A stretch of DNA of 64,000 nt from Streptomyces liangshanensis (GTDB lineage: Bacteria > Actinomycetota > Actinomycetes > Streptomycetales > Streptomycetaceae), in contig NZ_CP050177.1 of assembly GCF_011694815.1 (NCBI RefSeq), forward strand, positions 4,627,001-4,691,000, in the 5' to 3' direction. Under the pieces are notes generated by a model. That model made no database searches. It worked only from the letters and a program-made list of their open reading frames with translations, and was not told the origin of the DNA. Below, piece after piece: positions 23,528 to 31,100 of the stretch. Position numbers and translations under genes: made by a program. How positions within the stretch are numbered: position 1 is the stretch's first letter; every line of letters begins with the position of its first letter.

Positions 23528-24580
23528 TCAACTCCGTTGACCCGTAGGCCGGTCGAGCCCGTACAACTCCCGGTAGGAGGGAAACATTCCGCCCGCCCCC
23601 TCGACGCTCTCCGCGGCGAGCACGGCCCGCACGATCGCCCTGGTCACGACGTCGGCCCCGGCAGCGAGGATCTCGTTGAGGGCGAGCGGCCCGTCGTCGG
23701 CGAGCGGGCGGTCGCCCGTCGCGAGGGCGAACACGGTGTCGCCGTCGTGGAGCAGGTGTACGGGACGGACGGCGCGCGCGATGCCGTCGTGCGCCGTCCC
23801 CGCGAGCTTCTGCGCCTGCGGGCGGTCCAGCCCGGCGTCGGTGGCGACGACGGCGAGCGTGGTGTTCAGGGGCGGCGGCCCGGCCTGTTCGCGGAGTGCG
23901 GCCAGGCGTCGCTGGGCCGCCTCGTGGACCTCGGCCCGCGGATACGTCACCGGCCCGTCGAAGTACCGCCCGTACAGCACCCCGGTCAGCGGATCGACCG
24001 CCGAGCCCGCCGCGTTCGCCACGACCAGCGCGGCGACGGTGATCCCGGAGGCCAGGACCGTGCTCGCCGTGCCGACCCCGCCCTTGAGGGGGCCGACGAG
24101 GGCGCCCGTGCCCGCGCCCACCCCGCCCTCGGCGACCGGCGCCCCGCTCCCGGTGGCGTCCGCCGCCTCCACCGCGGCCCGCCCCGTCGCCGCGTCCGGG
24201 CGGATCAGCCAATCGCCCCCGCGGCCCAGGTCGAAGATGCCGGCGGCCGGGACGACCGGCACCACCTGGGCGGGATCCGGCCCGACCCGCACCCCGCGCC
24301 CCCGCTCCTCCAGCCAGGCCATCACGCCCGCCGCGGATTCGAGCCCGAACGCGCTGCCGCCCGACAGCACGACGGCGTCGATGCGCCGGACGATGTTGCG
24401 CGGATCCAGGGCGTCGGTCTCCCGGGTGGCCGGCCCGCCGCCCCGTACGTCCACCGCGGCCACCACCCCGCCCTCCGGCGCCAGGACCACGGTCGTCCCG
24501 GTGAGAGCCGCCGCCCCCGCCACCCGCGCGTGGCCGACCCTCAGCCCGGCCACATCGGTCAGCGCGTCGTTGGCTGCCAT
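23528..24580 (-). CDS. P1-family (DmpA-like) aminopeptidase/amidase
   Basis: The protein of about 350 residues follows the S58/DmpA fold: NDALTDVAGLRVGHARVAG at the start and VLSGGSAFGLESAAGVMAWL in the first third. The key autocleavage region is PPLNTTLAVVATDAGLDRPQ, where a Thr/Ser after Asn becomes the N-terminal nucleophile. Such proteins self-process into two chains and release N-terminal D- or L-amino acids, or act as cyclic-amide hydrolases. ATG 24580 gives good spacing to GGAAGGGA; ATG 24586 is equally in frame. It diverges from a small conserved gene at 24638. Confidence 0.85.
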   Translation of the reverse strand: MAANDALTDVAGLRVGHARVAGAAALTGTTVVLAPEGGVVAAVDVRGGGPATRETDALDPRNIVRRIDAVVLSGGSAFGLESAAGVMAWLEERGRGVRVGPDPAQVVPVVPAAGIFDLGRGGDWLIRPDAATGRAAVEAADATGSGAPVAEGGVGAGTGALVGPLKGGVGTASTVLASGITVAALVVANAAGSAVDPLTGVLYGRYFDGPVTYPRAEVHEAAQRRLAALREQAGPPPLNTTLAVVATDAGLDRPQAQKLAGTAHDGIARAVRPVHLLHDGDTVFALATGDRPLADDGPLALNEILAAGADVVTRAIVRAVLAAESVEGAGGMFPSYRELYGLDRPTGQRS

Positions 24581-24637
24581 CAACATCGTTCCCTTCCGCG
24601 GATCCGCGCCGGAACGCGGTGACCGTACTCTGGAGGT

Positions 24638-24847
24638 ATGAGCATCGCCCCCACCCCCGACCCGGCCGCGGAGCCTCTCCGGCCGAAGCCGCCCCGCCCG
24701 AGCCAGGGGCTTGTCTTCGACGACCCGCTGGACCAGCAGTCCTCGGACGACACGGACGGCGGCTGGGGAGAGCGACCCGCCGGCGGTGGCGACAGCGCCT
24801 CCGACCTGGCCCGTTTCCTGGACGAGAAGCCGCCCCACCACATCTGA
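24638..24847 (+). CDS. Small conserved Streptomyces protein
   Basis: The frame encodes 69 residues, MSIAPTPDPAAEPLRPKPPR at the start and SASDLARFLDEKPPHHI at the end. It is proline-rich and acidic, with no membrane segment or signal peptide. Good codon bias and its position in a divergent promoter with the DmpA-like gene support it. The C-terminal DLARFLDEKPPHH looks like a short conserved helix. Function unknown. Confidence 0.65.
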   Translation: MSIAPTPDPAAEPLRPKPPRPSQGLVFDDPLDQQSSDDTDGGWGERPAGGGDSASDLARFLDEKPPHHI

Positions 24848-24890
24848 TCCGGACCGCCGGGTCTCCGGCGGCGGACGGCCAGGGCGTGCC

Positions 24891-25376
24891 CTAGGGGGTG
24901 CGGGTGGTGGGTACGCCGTTGCCCGGCCCACGCTGGGCCACGAGCGTGTCCCTGATCTCCTTCAGGACCTCCAGCTCGCTCACCTCCATGACCTCCTTCA
25001 CCTCTTCCTTGGCGGCCTGGTTCTTGGCCCGCCGGGCGAGGAACTTCGACATGGGCAGCACCATCAGGAAGTAGACGACGCCTGCCGTGATCAGGAAGGT
25101 CAGGATCGAGCTGAGGACCAGTCCCCACATGATCGGGATGCCCGTGACGTTGCCCGCCGCGTCCGTCGTGCACGGCGACTTGAGGCACGACTGGTACCCG
25201 TTCAGGTCCTTCGTGCCGAACGCGCCGACCAGTGGGTTGATGATGCCCTTCACGACCGAGTTCACCACGTTCGTGAACGCCGCGCCGATGACCACCGCGA
25301 CCGCGAGGTCGATCACGTTCCCGCGCATCAGGAAGGCCTTGAAGCCCGCCAGCACGCTTTCCTTGTCCTTGCTCAC
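24891..25376 (-). CDS. mscL: Large-conductance mechanosensitive channel MscL
   Basis: The 161-residue protein has the MscL fold: N-terminal FKAFLMRGNVIDLAVAVVIG (S1 helix and first membrane helix M1), the conserved NPLVGAFG turn, a periplasmic-side loop with two cysteines (QSCLKSPCTT), and the second helix (ILTFLITAGVVYFLMVLPMS). A charged cytoplasmic C-terminal helix bundle follows. It opens on membrane tension and releases solutes during hypo-osmotic shock. GTG 25376 has AAGGG eight bases upstream; an upstream start at 25415 would add an atypical leader. The C-terminal tail is longer than in E. coli. Confidence 0.95.
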   Translation of the reverse strand: MSKDKESVLAGFKAFLMRGNVIDLAVAVVIGAAFTNVVNSVVKGIINPLVGAFGTKDLNGYQSCLKSPCTTDAAGNVTGIPIMWGLVLSSILTFLITAGVVYFLMVLPMSKFLARRAKNQAAKEEVKEVMEVSELEVLKEIRDTLVAQRGPGNGVPTTRTP

Positions 25377-25499
25377 GAGTGAGCCCTTCTTCGTATCTGC
25401 GGTACGGATGACCAACTGCCCCGCAACCTACGACAGCGTGTGCCCGCGCTGTCCAATCCGCATACGCGATCAGGCGACCCGCCAGCTCGTCAGTACGAC

Positions 25500-26225
25500 T
25501 CAACACAGCGTCACCGCCAAGGGCGACACCGCGCTCGCCCCGGCCAGATCGGCGGCGGTGGCGCGGGGCACGGACAGAACGACCAGCGCCCCGGTCTCCG
25601 TCGGCGTCCCCAGCTCCGCTTCCCCCTCCCCTTCACCGGGCTCGGGGATCTCCGCCACCCGGGCACCCGCCGCCACCACGCGTGGCCCGGCCCCCTTCTC
25701 CCCGCCGTCGAGCTCGGCGGTGGGCGTGGCGATCACGTCGACCCGGTCGCCGCGCCGCAGGAGCCGTACCGTCGCCGCGTCGGCGATCCGCACGGGCGCG
25801 GAGGCCATTTCGACAGGTGGCGGACCGGCGGCCGTCGCGTGACGCGGTGAGGTGCCGGGCGGCGGGGCTGCGTCGGGAGCGCCGGACGCGTTGTCGCTCC
25901 GGGACCCGGTGTCGCCCGGCGCCCCCACCGATCCGCCCGCCCCGCCGGCGGCCAGGGCGGCCGCCGTCATGGCCAGGCCCGCCGCCATCACGCGCCGCCG
26001 CCTGCGCAGCGCCCGGTTCAGCCGGTGGCGGGGGCCGCTCACCCGCAGGGGCTCGAAGGCCGGGACGCCACGGAGATCCGGCGCGGACGAGCCGGTGGGC
26101 CCGGGCAGCGGGACCGGGGCCTTCGGGGCCGGGGACGGGGAGAGCGGGGGTGTCGAGATCGGGTGGGGCAGGGGCCCGCGGGGGTGAGGGTGAGAAGAGT
26201 GATCGTGCGCGGGAGAACGGGACAT
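25500..26225 (-). CDS. SAF-domain exported protein (CpaB/RcpC-like)
   Basis: The 241-residue protein has a proline-rich cytoplasmic head of ~70 residues, a basic patch (RLNRALRRRRRV), then one hydrophobic helix (MAAGLAMTAAALAAGGAGG). A SAF-type beta domain follows, recognised by VRIADAATVRLLRRGDRVDV. SAF/CpaB proteins take part in Flp/Tad pilus assembly, but many actinomycete copies stand alone, as here, with no pilus genes nearby. It was started at ATG 26225. It is followed by a 120-bp gap to mscL and preceded by the MTA phosphorylase in the same direction. Confidence 0.75.
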   Translation of the reverse strand: MSRSPAHDHSSHPHPRGPLPHPISTPPLSPSPAPKAPVPLPGPTGSSAPDLRGVPAFEPLRVSGPRHRLNRALRRRRRVMAAGLAMTAAALAAGGAGGSVGAPGDTGSRSDNASGAPDAAPPPGTSPRHATAAGPPPVEMASAPVRIADAATVRLLRRGDRVDVIATPTAELDGGEKGAGPRVVAAGARVAEIPEPGEGEGEAELGTPTETGALVVLSVPRATAADLAGASAVSPLAVTLC

Positions 26226-26382
26226 GGCAACCACCGCCGGTCGTGAGGAGTTTCTGCGGTCGCTCCTCACGATCCACGCTTCGCGGCGATCCCGCCGAGG
26301 CCTGTGGACAGCCCGCCGATTGTGGATAACTCGGCCACTCGCTCGGGTGGTTCGGCCGTCCGGCCGCTTGGCGCGGTTTCGG

Positions 26383-27216
26383 TCAGGGCAGTTTCAGACC
26401 GGTGTCGATTCCGTCGAGCGCATGCGCACACAGACAGTTCCGGGTCTCGCTCGCCTGCAGTCCGCCCACTGCGTCGAACAGGACGGTGCGCAGCCGGTCC
26501 ACGTTGGAAGCGAACACCCTCAGCACCTCCTCGTGCGAGACGCCCTCACCCGTCTCCGCTCCCGCGTCGAGGTCCGTCACGAGCGTCATGGAGGTGTAGC
26601 AGAGGCCGAGTTCACGAGCCAGGATCGCCTCGGGGTGTCCGGTCATCCCGACCACCGACCAGCCCATCGCCGCATGCCACCGGGATTCCGCCCGGGTCGA
26701 GAAACGAGGTCCTTCGATGACTACCAGCGTTCCGCCGTCGACCGGCTCCCACGCGTGCCGCCGCGCCGCCGCCAGCGCGGACTTACGGCCCTCCGGGCAG
26801 TAGGGGTCGGCGAGCGAGATGTGGACGACCTTGGACGCGCTTCCGTCGGGCAGCGGCACCCCGTCGTAGTACGTCTGTGTCCGCGCCTTCGTCCGGTCCA
26901 CCAGCTGATCGGGTACGAGGAGCGTGCCCGGTCCGTACTCGGGCACCAGGCCGCCCACGGCGCACGGGCCGAGGACCTGCTTCACACCGACGGACCGCAG
27001 CGCCCAGAGATTGGCGCGGTAGTTGATGCGGTGGGGGGCCAGGTCGTGGGCACGTCCGTGCCGGGGGAGGAAGGCGACCCGCCGGCCCGCGATCTCGCCG
27101 AGGAAGAGGGAGTCGCTGGGCGCTCCGTAGGGAGTGTCCACCTCGACCTCGGTGACGTCCTCCAGGAAGGAGTAGAAACCTGACCCACCGATCACGCCGA
27201 TCTCCGCGTTCGCCAT
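26383..27216 (-). CDS. mtnP: S-methyl-5'-thioadenosine phosphorylase
   Basis: The 277-residue protein belongs to purine nucleoside phosphorylase family 2: IGVIGGSGFYSFLEDV at the N-terminus, FLPRHGRAHDLAPHRINYRA (phosphate and sugar site), GPCAVGGLVPEYGPGTLLVP, the purine loop IEGPRFSTRAESRWHAAMG, and VTDLDAG. It cleaves methylthioadenosine from polyamine synthesis to adenine and methylthioribose-1-phosphate for methionine salvage. Loop residues around GMTGHPEA decide between MTA and inosine-type substrates, so MTAP is the best but not the only reading. The Shine-Dalgarno is weak. Confidence 0.88.
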   Translation of the reverse strand: MANAEIGVIGGSGFYSFLEDVTEVEVDTPYGAPSDSLFLGEIAGRRVAFLPRHGRAHDLAPHRINYRANLWALRSVGVKQVLGPCAVGGLVPEYGPGTLLVPDQLVDRTKARTQTYYDGVPLPDGSASKVVHISLADPYCPEGRKSALAAARRHAWEPVDGGTLVVIEGPRFSTRAESRWHAAMGWSVVGMTGHPEAILARELGLCYTSMTLVTDLDAGAETGEGVSHEEVLRVFASNVDRLRTVLFDAVGGLQASETRNCLCAHALDGIDTGLKLP

Positions 27217-27292
27217 GGGGGTCACATTAGCCGCACAGGCATACGCCAAGGACCCCGGCCGTTGGTGACGGCGGGGTCCCGGAGAGGAGGGA

Positions 27293-27664
27293 TCAGGCGG
27301 CCGAGGAGCCGCTGGAGCTGCTCGACGAGCCGGAGCTCGATCCGCTCGACGAGCTGCCGGCGCCCGACGAGGAGCCGGAGGAGGACGACGAGGCCGCTGT
27401 CGCGGACTTGGAGTCCGACGACGACTTCGTGGCGGCGGAGCCCGAGGTGGAGGAGCTCGCCGAGGCCGGTGCGCTGCTGGACGACGAGCCGCGGCTGTCG
27501 TTCCGGTAGAACCCGGACCCCTTGAAGACGATGCCTACCGCGGAGAACACCTTCTTCAGGCGTCCCTCGCAGGCGGGGCACACGGTGAGGGCGTCATCGG
27601 TGAACTTCTGCACCGCTTCGAGGCCCTCGCCACACTGGGTGCACTGGTACTGGTAGGTCGGCAC
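27293..27664 (-). CDS. FmdB-family zinc-ribbon protein
   Basis: The 123-residue protein starts MPTYQYQCTQCGEGLEAVQK and continues to VCPACEGRLKKVF, giving the two CxxC pairs of the FmdB/CxxC zinc ribbon. The second half (from about residue 60) is almost purely Ser/Gly/Ala and surely disordered. GTG 27664 follows AGGAGGAACAA. FmdB proteins are small regulators or chaperone-like ribbons of unclear role. A CIRCE-like element overlaps the upstream side of the ribosome binding site, suggesting control by the heat-shock repressor HrcA. Confidence 0.88.
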   Translation of the reverse strand: MPTYQYQCTQCGEGLEAVQKFTDDALTVCPACEGRLKKVFSAVGIVFKGSGFYRNDSRGSSSSSAPASASSSTSGSAATKSSSDSKSATAASSSSSGSSSGAGSSSSGSSSGSSSSSSGSSAA

Positions 27665-27673
27665 TTGTTCCTC

Positions 27674-27700
27674 CTGGCACTCTCACTCAATGAGTGCTAA
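27674..27700. promoter_or_regulatory. CIRCE-like HrcA operator before the FmdB gene
   Basis: CTGGCACTC (27674-27682), nine bases, then GAGTGCTAA (27692-27700). CIRCE is TTAGCACTC-N9-GAGTGCTAA; the right half is perfect, the left matches 7 of 9 and spacing is exact. On the minus strand it sits immediately upstream of the AGGAGG of the FmdB gene, in the position CIRCE takes before groES and dnaK. Confidence 0.75.
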
Positions 27701-27730
27701 CGACGCTCCATAGTGACGTATTCCGAGAGT

Positions 27731-29059
27731 TCAGTCCACTGTCACCGGCACGCGGTGACTCATCCCACGCGCCGCGACGTGTCCAGGACCCTTCGGCGAG
27801 AGCCGTGAGCGCAGCGCCACCAGCGTCGCCAGAGCCAGGGCGGTACCGGCGAGCGGCACCAGGAATCCGGCGCTCGCGCCGTGCGCGTCGGCGAGCTGCC
27901 CGGCGACGGTGACCGCCGCCGCCTGGCCGAGCGCCACGGCCCCGGTGAGCCAGGTGAAGGCCTCGGTGCGCGCTTCGGGCGGCACCAGCGATTCGACCAG
28001 CGTGTAGCCCGTGATCAGTGCGGGCGCGATGCACAGACCCACGAGCAGACCCAGTCCGGCGAGAAGAGGAGCGGAATGCACGGTCCACAGGACGGAGGCG
28101 GCCAGCGTCAGCGCCGCGTACGCCAGCAGCAGCCTGCGGCGCGGGCCCACCTTCCAGGCCACGGCGCCGCACACGATGCCGGCCAGCATGTTGCCCGCCG
28201 CGAAGATGCCGTACAGCACCCCGTTGCTCCCGGGCTTCCCGATCTCCTCGGCGAACGCCGTCAGGGAGACCTGCATCCCGCCGAAGACCGACCCGATGCC
28301 GAGGAAGGCCACGGCGAGGACCGGGATGCCCGGCACCGAGAGGGCCGAGGCGCGCGGCCGGGCAGGGGTGCCCGCACCGCCCGGGCGGCGCTGTTCCGCG
28401 GTCCGCGGCTGGGTGCCCCGCTGGGCCGCGAAGAGCAGGCCGCCGACGAGGGTGAGGGCCCCTTCGGCGATCAGCCCGGCCGCCGGGTGGACACCGGTGG
28501 CCAGCGCGGTCGCGAGCACCGGGCCGATGACGAAGGTGAACTCGTCGGTCACGGATTCGAAGGCGGCCGCTGTCGGCAGCAGCGAGGAGCGGTTCCCCTT
28601 CCCGAGGACGGCCGCCCAGCGGGACCGCACCATGGGGCCGATCTGCGGGACGGAGGCGCCCGTGGGGACGGCTGCCGCGAACAGGGCCCACAGCGGGGCC
28701 CCGGCCAGCGCCAGGGCGATCAGCGCCGTGACGGACACGGCGTGGACGAGCACGCCCGGTACGAGGACCGCGCGTTGGCCGAACCGGTCGGCGAGCTTGC
28801 CGCCCTGCGGGGCGAAGAGCGCCATCGAGACGCCGGTCACAGCGGCGACGGCGCCGGCCGTCCCGTACGAACCGGAGGTGTGCTCGACGAGCAGCACGAT
28901 GCCGATCGTCAGCATCGCGAAGGGCTGCCGGGCGGCGAAGCCGGGCAGCAGGAAGGTCCAGGCGCCGGGGGTGCGCAGCAGCCGCCCGTAGCCCGGGCGG
29001 GGTGCCGCGGTGGTGTCGGTGTCCGAGGACCGCCCGGCGGTGTCGACCGTGTGGGACAC
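27731..29059 (-). CDS. MFS transporter, 12-helix type
   Basis: The 442-residue protein has about 12 hydrophobic segments in two halves, with motif-A-like APQGGKLADRFGQRAVLVPG between helices 2 and 3 and a central loop rich in Arg/Pro/Gly. It resembles predicted arabinose-efflux/YbjJ-type permeases of actinomycetes. GTG 29059 was chosen because an AGG lies nine bases upstream; other starts further upstream would add a basic, probably untranslated leader. It lies downstream of the antiporter gene in the same orientation but with two hairpins between, so it is probably separately transcribed. Confidence 0.85.
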   Translation of the reverse strand: MSHTVDTAGRSSDTDTTAAPRPGYGRLLRTPGAWTFLLPGFAARQPFAMLTIGIVLLVEHTSGSYGTAGAVAAVTGVSMALFAPQGGKLADRFGQRAVLVPGVLVHAVSVTALIALALAGAPLWALFAAAVPTGASVPQIGPMVRSRWAAVLGKGNRSSLLPTAAAFESVTDEFTFVIGPVLATALATGVHPAAGLIAEGALTLVGGLLFAAQRGTQPRTAEQRRPGGAGTPARPRASALSVPGIPVLAVAFLGIGSVFGGMQVSLTAFAEEIGKPGSNGVLYGIFAAGNMLAGIVCGAVAWKVGPRRRLLLAYAALTLAASVLWTVHSAPLLAGLGLLVGLCIAPALITGYTLVESLVPPEARTEAFTWLTGAVALGQAAAVTVAGQLADAHGASAGFLVPLAGTALALATLVALRSRLSPKGPGHVAARGMSHRVPVTVD

Positions 29060-29245
29060 GGTCCGTGCCTTTCTGCCGCCTGGTAGCGGGCCCCCGCGTG
29101 TGCGGGGGCGGCCGAGAGCTGTCCTCTTGCGCGGATCTGCGGTAGATACCGGGGCCCACCGTGGGGGCGCCGCGGCCGCCGTGCGGTCGCGCCAGCTCTG
29201 CGTCAGGCAGAGGTGGTTGATCAAGTGCGCCTTCATCGTACAGGT

Positions 29246-29273
29246 AGGAGTTTCCCGGGGCTGGGAAACTCCT
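29246..29273. terminator. Perfect 11-bp inverted repeat between antiporter and MFS genes
   Basis: AGGAGTTTCCC (29246-29256), loop GGGGCT, then the exact complement (29263-29273). It is more AT-rich than typical terminators here, so it may be an operator of the MFS gene instead of an RNA hairpin. Confidence 0.5.
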
Positions 29274-29309
29274 GGTGACCCCGGGGGGTGCCGGAGATTG
29301 CCCAGGGCC

Positions 29310-29339
29310 GTCCCGCCCTCCCCGGCGGGCCGGCGGGAC
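29310..29339 (-). terminator. Hairpin just after the antiporter stop
   Basis: GTCCCGCC (29310-29317) pairs with GGCGGGAC (29332-29339), five bases beyond the antiporter stop on the minus strand, with a GC-rich loop. No T-run follows. Confidence 0.5.
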
Positions 29340-29344
29340 AGCCC

Positions 29345-30841
29345 TCAGACGCGCGCGTTCGTCCCCAGCCATCCGGCGAGCTTTCCGCCCTGCCCGACCG
29401 CCCGCAGCCGCCGTTCCGCCGCGTCCCGCACCGGGTCCGTCGCGACGACCAGCAGCTCGTCGCCCCGGCGCAGCACGGTCGACGGCAGGGGGACGAAGCT
29501 CGTCCCGTCCCGTACGACCAGGGTCACCGCCGACCCGGCGGGCAGCCGCAGCTCCGCGACCTCCACGCCGTGCATCTTCGACCGCGTCGGGATCGCCACG
29601 GACAGCAGATGCCCCCGCAGCCGCTCCAGCGGCGCCGATTCGATCCCCAGGTCGGCGGCGTCCGAGGAGCCGCCCAGCCGCAGCGCCTTGGCCAGCCACG
29701 GCAGGGTCGGCCCCTGTACCAGCGTGTACACGACGACAAGGACGAAAACGATGTTGAAGATCCGCTTGCTGCCCTCGATCTCGGACACCATCGGGATGGT
29801 CGCCAGGATGATGGGCACGGCGCCGCGCAGCCCGGCCCAGGACATGAGGGCCCCCTCCTGCCAGGGGACCCGGAAGGGCGCGAGGCTCACCAGGACCGAC
29901 AGCGGCCGCGCCACGGCGGTCAGCACCAGGCCGACGATCACGGCGGACCAGAAGTCGTGGCCCAGTTCGTGCGGCGTCACCAGGAGTCCCAGCAGGACGA
30001 ACATGCCGATCTGGGCGATCCAGCCGAGCCCTTCGGCGAAACCGCGATTGGCGGGCGCGTGGGGCAGCCGGGAGTTCCCGAGGACGACGGAGGCGAGATA
30101 GACGGCGAGGAAGCCACTGCCGTGGGCCGTGGCACCGATCGCGTACGCGGAGACGGCGATCGCCATCACGGCGATCGGGTAGAGACCGGAGGCGGGAAGC
30201 GCCACATGCCGCAGACAGAACGCGCCGATCCACCCGACCGCGATCCCGATGAAGGCGCCGATGGCCAACTCCATCGCGATCTCGCCGACCAGGATGTACC
30301 AGTGCTCCACCGGACCGGACGCGGAGAGCGCCACGACGATGATCACCACGGGGGCGTCGTTGAAACCGGACTCGGCCTCCAGCGCCCCGGTCACCCGGGT
30401 CGGCAGGGGCACCTTGCGCAGGACGGAGAAGACGGCGGCCGCGTCCGTGGAGGACACGACGGCGGCGATGATCAGCGCCGCCCGCCACTCCAGGCCGACC
30501 AGATAGTGGGCGGCCGTGGCGGTCACCGCGATGCTCACGGCGACGCCGACCGTGGACAGGACGACCGCCATGGGCAACGCGGGCGCGACTTCCTTCCACT
30601 TCGTGCCCAGACCGCCCTCGGCCAGGATCACGACGAGGGCGGCATAGCCGATGACCTGCGTCAGTTCGGCGTTGTCGAACTTGACGTTGAAGATCCCGTC
30701 CTGGCCTATGGCGATCCCGATGCCCAGGTACAGCAGCAGGCTGGGAAGGCCGCTGCGGGACGAGATCCGTACGGCGGCGACCGCGATCAGCAGCACGAGG
30801 GAGCAGATGAGCAGGAGTTCATTGAGCTGGTGGACAGTCAG
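29345..30841 (-). CDS. K+/H+ antiporter, CPA1 family with C-terminal TrkA_C domain
   Basis: The ~498-residue protein has 12-13 membrane helices (LPSLLLYLGIGIAIGQDG; ALIIAAVVSSTDAAAVFSVL with the ion-binding Asp; GALEAESGFNDAPVVIIVVA with the ND pair). A cytoplasmic TrkA_C/RCK-C domain (ELRLPAGSAVTLVVRDGTSF) follows, matching KhaP2/NhaP2-type potassium antiporters. The start is read as CTG 30841: it follows GGGGAAGGATC at ideal spacing and restores the family N-terminus TVHQLNELLLICSLVLLIAV. The next start, GTG 30796, would cut the first helix. It diverges from the penicillin acylase gene. Confidence 0.9.
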   Translation of the reverse strand: MTVHQLNELLLICSLVLLIAVAAVRISSRSGLPSLLLYLGIGIAIGQDGIFNVKFDNAELTQVIGYAALVVILAEGGLGTKWKEVAPALPMAVVLSTVGVAVSIAVTATAAHYLVGLEWRAALIIAAVVSSTDAAAVFSVLRKVPLPTRVTGALEAESGFNDAPVVIIVVALSASGPVEHWYILVGEIAMELAIGAFIGIAVGWIGAFCLRHVALPASGLYPIAVMAIAVSAYAIGATAHGSGFLAVYLASVVLGNSRLPHAPANRGFAEGLGWIAQIGMFVLLGLLVTPHELGHDFWSAVIVGLVLTAVARPLSVLVSLAPFRVPWQEGALMSWAGLRGAVPIILATIPMVSEIEGSKRIFNIVFVLVVVYTLVQGPTLPWLAKALRLGGSSDAADLGIESAPLERLRGHLLSVAIPTRSKMHGVEVAELRLPAGSAVTLVVRDGTSFVPLPSTVLRRGDELLVVATDPVRDAAERRLRAVGQGGKLAGWLGTNARV

Positions 30842-31100
30842 CGGCCGATCCTTCCCCTCGTGCTCGCCGGATCGTTCCTCCGGCAGCGGGTACTTCGTTA
30901 CCTTACCTAATCTTTAACGTTTTCTTGACGCGCTCGATCGCCAGTACGAGTACCGCTGCCCACGCCGCCTCATCGACCCCTCATCCTTGTGTGATCGTCT
31001 GATCAGTCGCACTACATGACACCGAGTCCTGATCGTTGAAGCGCTGCGCCTATGGTTGCTCCAGCATTCCCAGGACCACCCTGCCCCTCGAAGGACAGCG

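Noticed and set aside
27687..30599. 970-codon open frame on the minus strand across the MFS and antiporter genes
   Set aside because: It is an out-of-phase shadow of two well-supported genes, rich in Arg/Gly/Ala as expected for GC-rich DNA.
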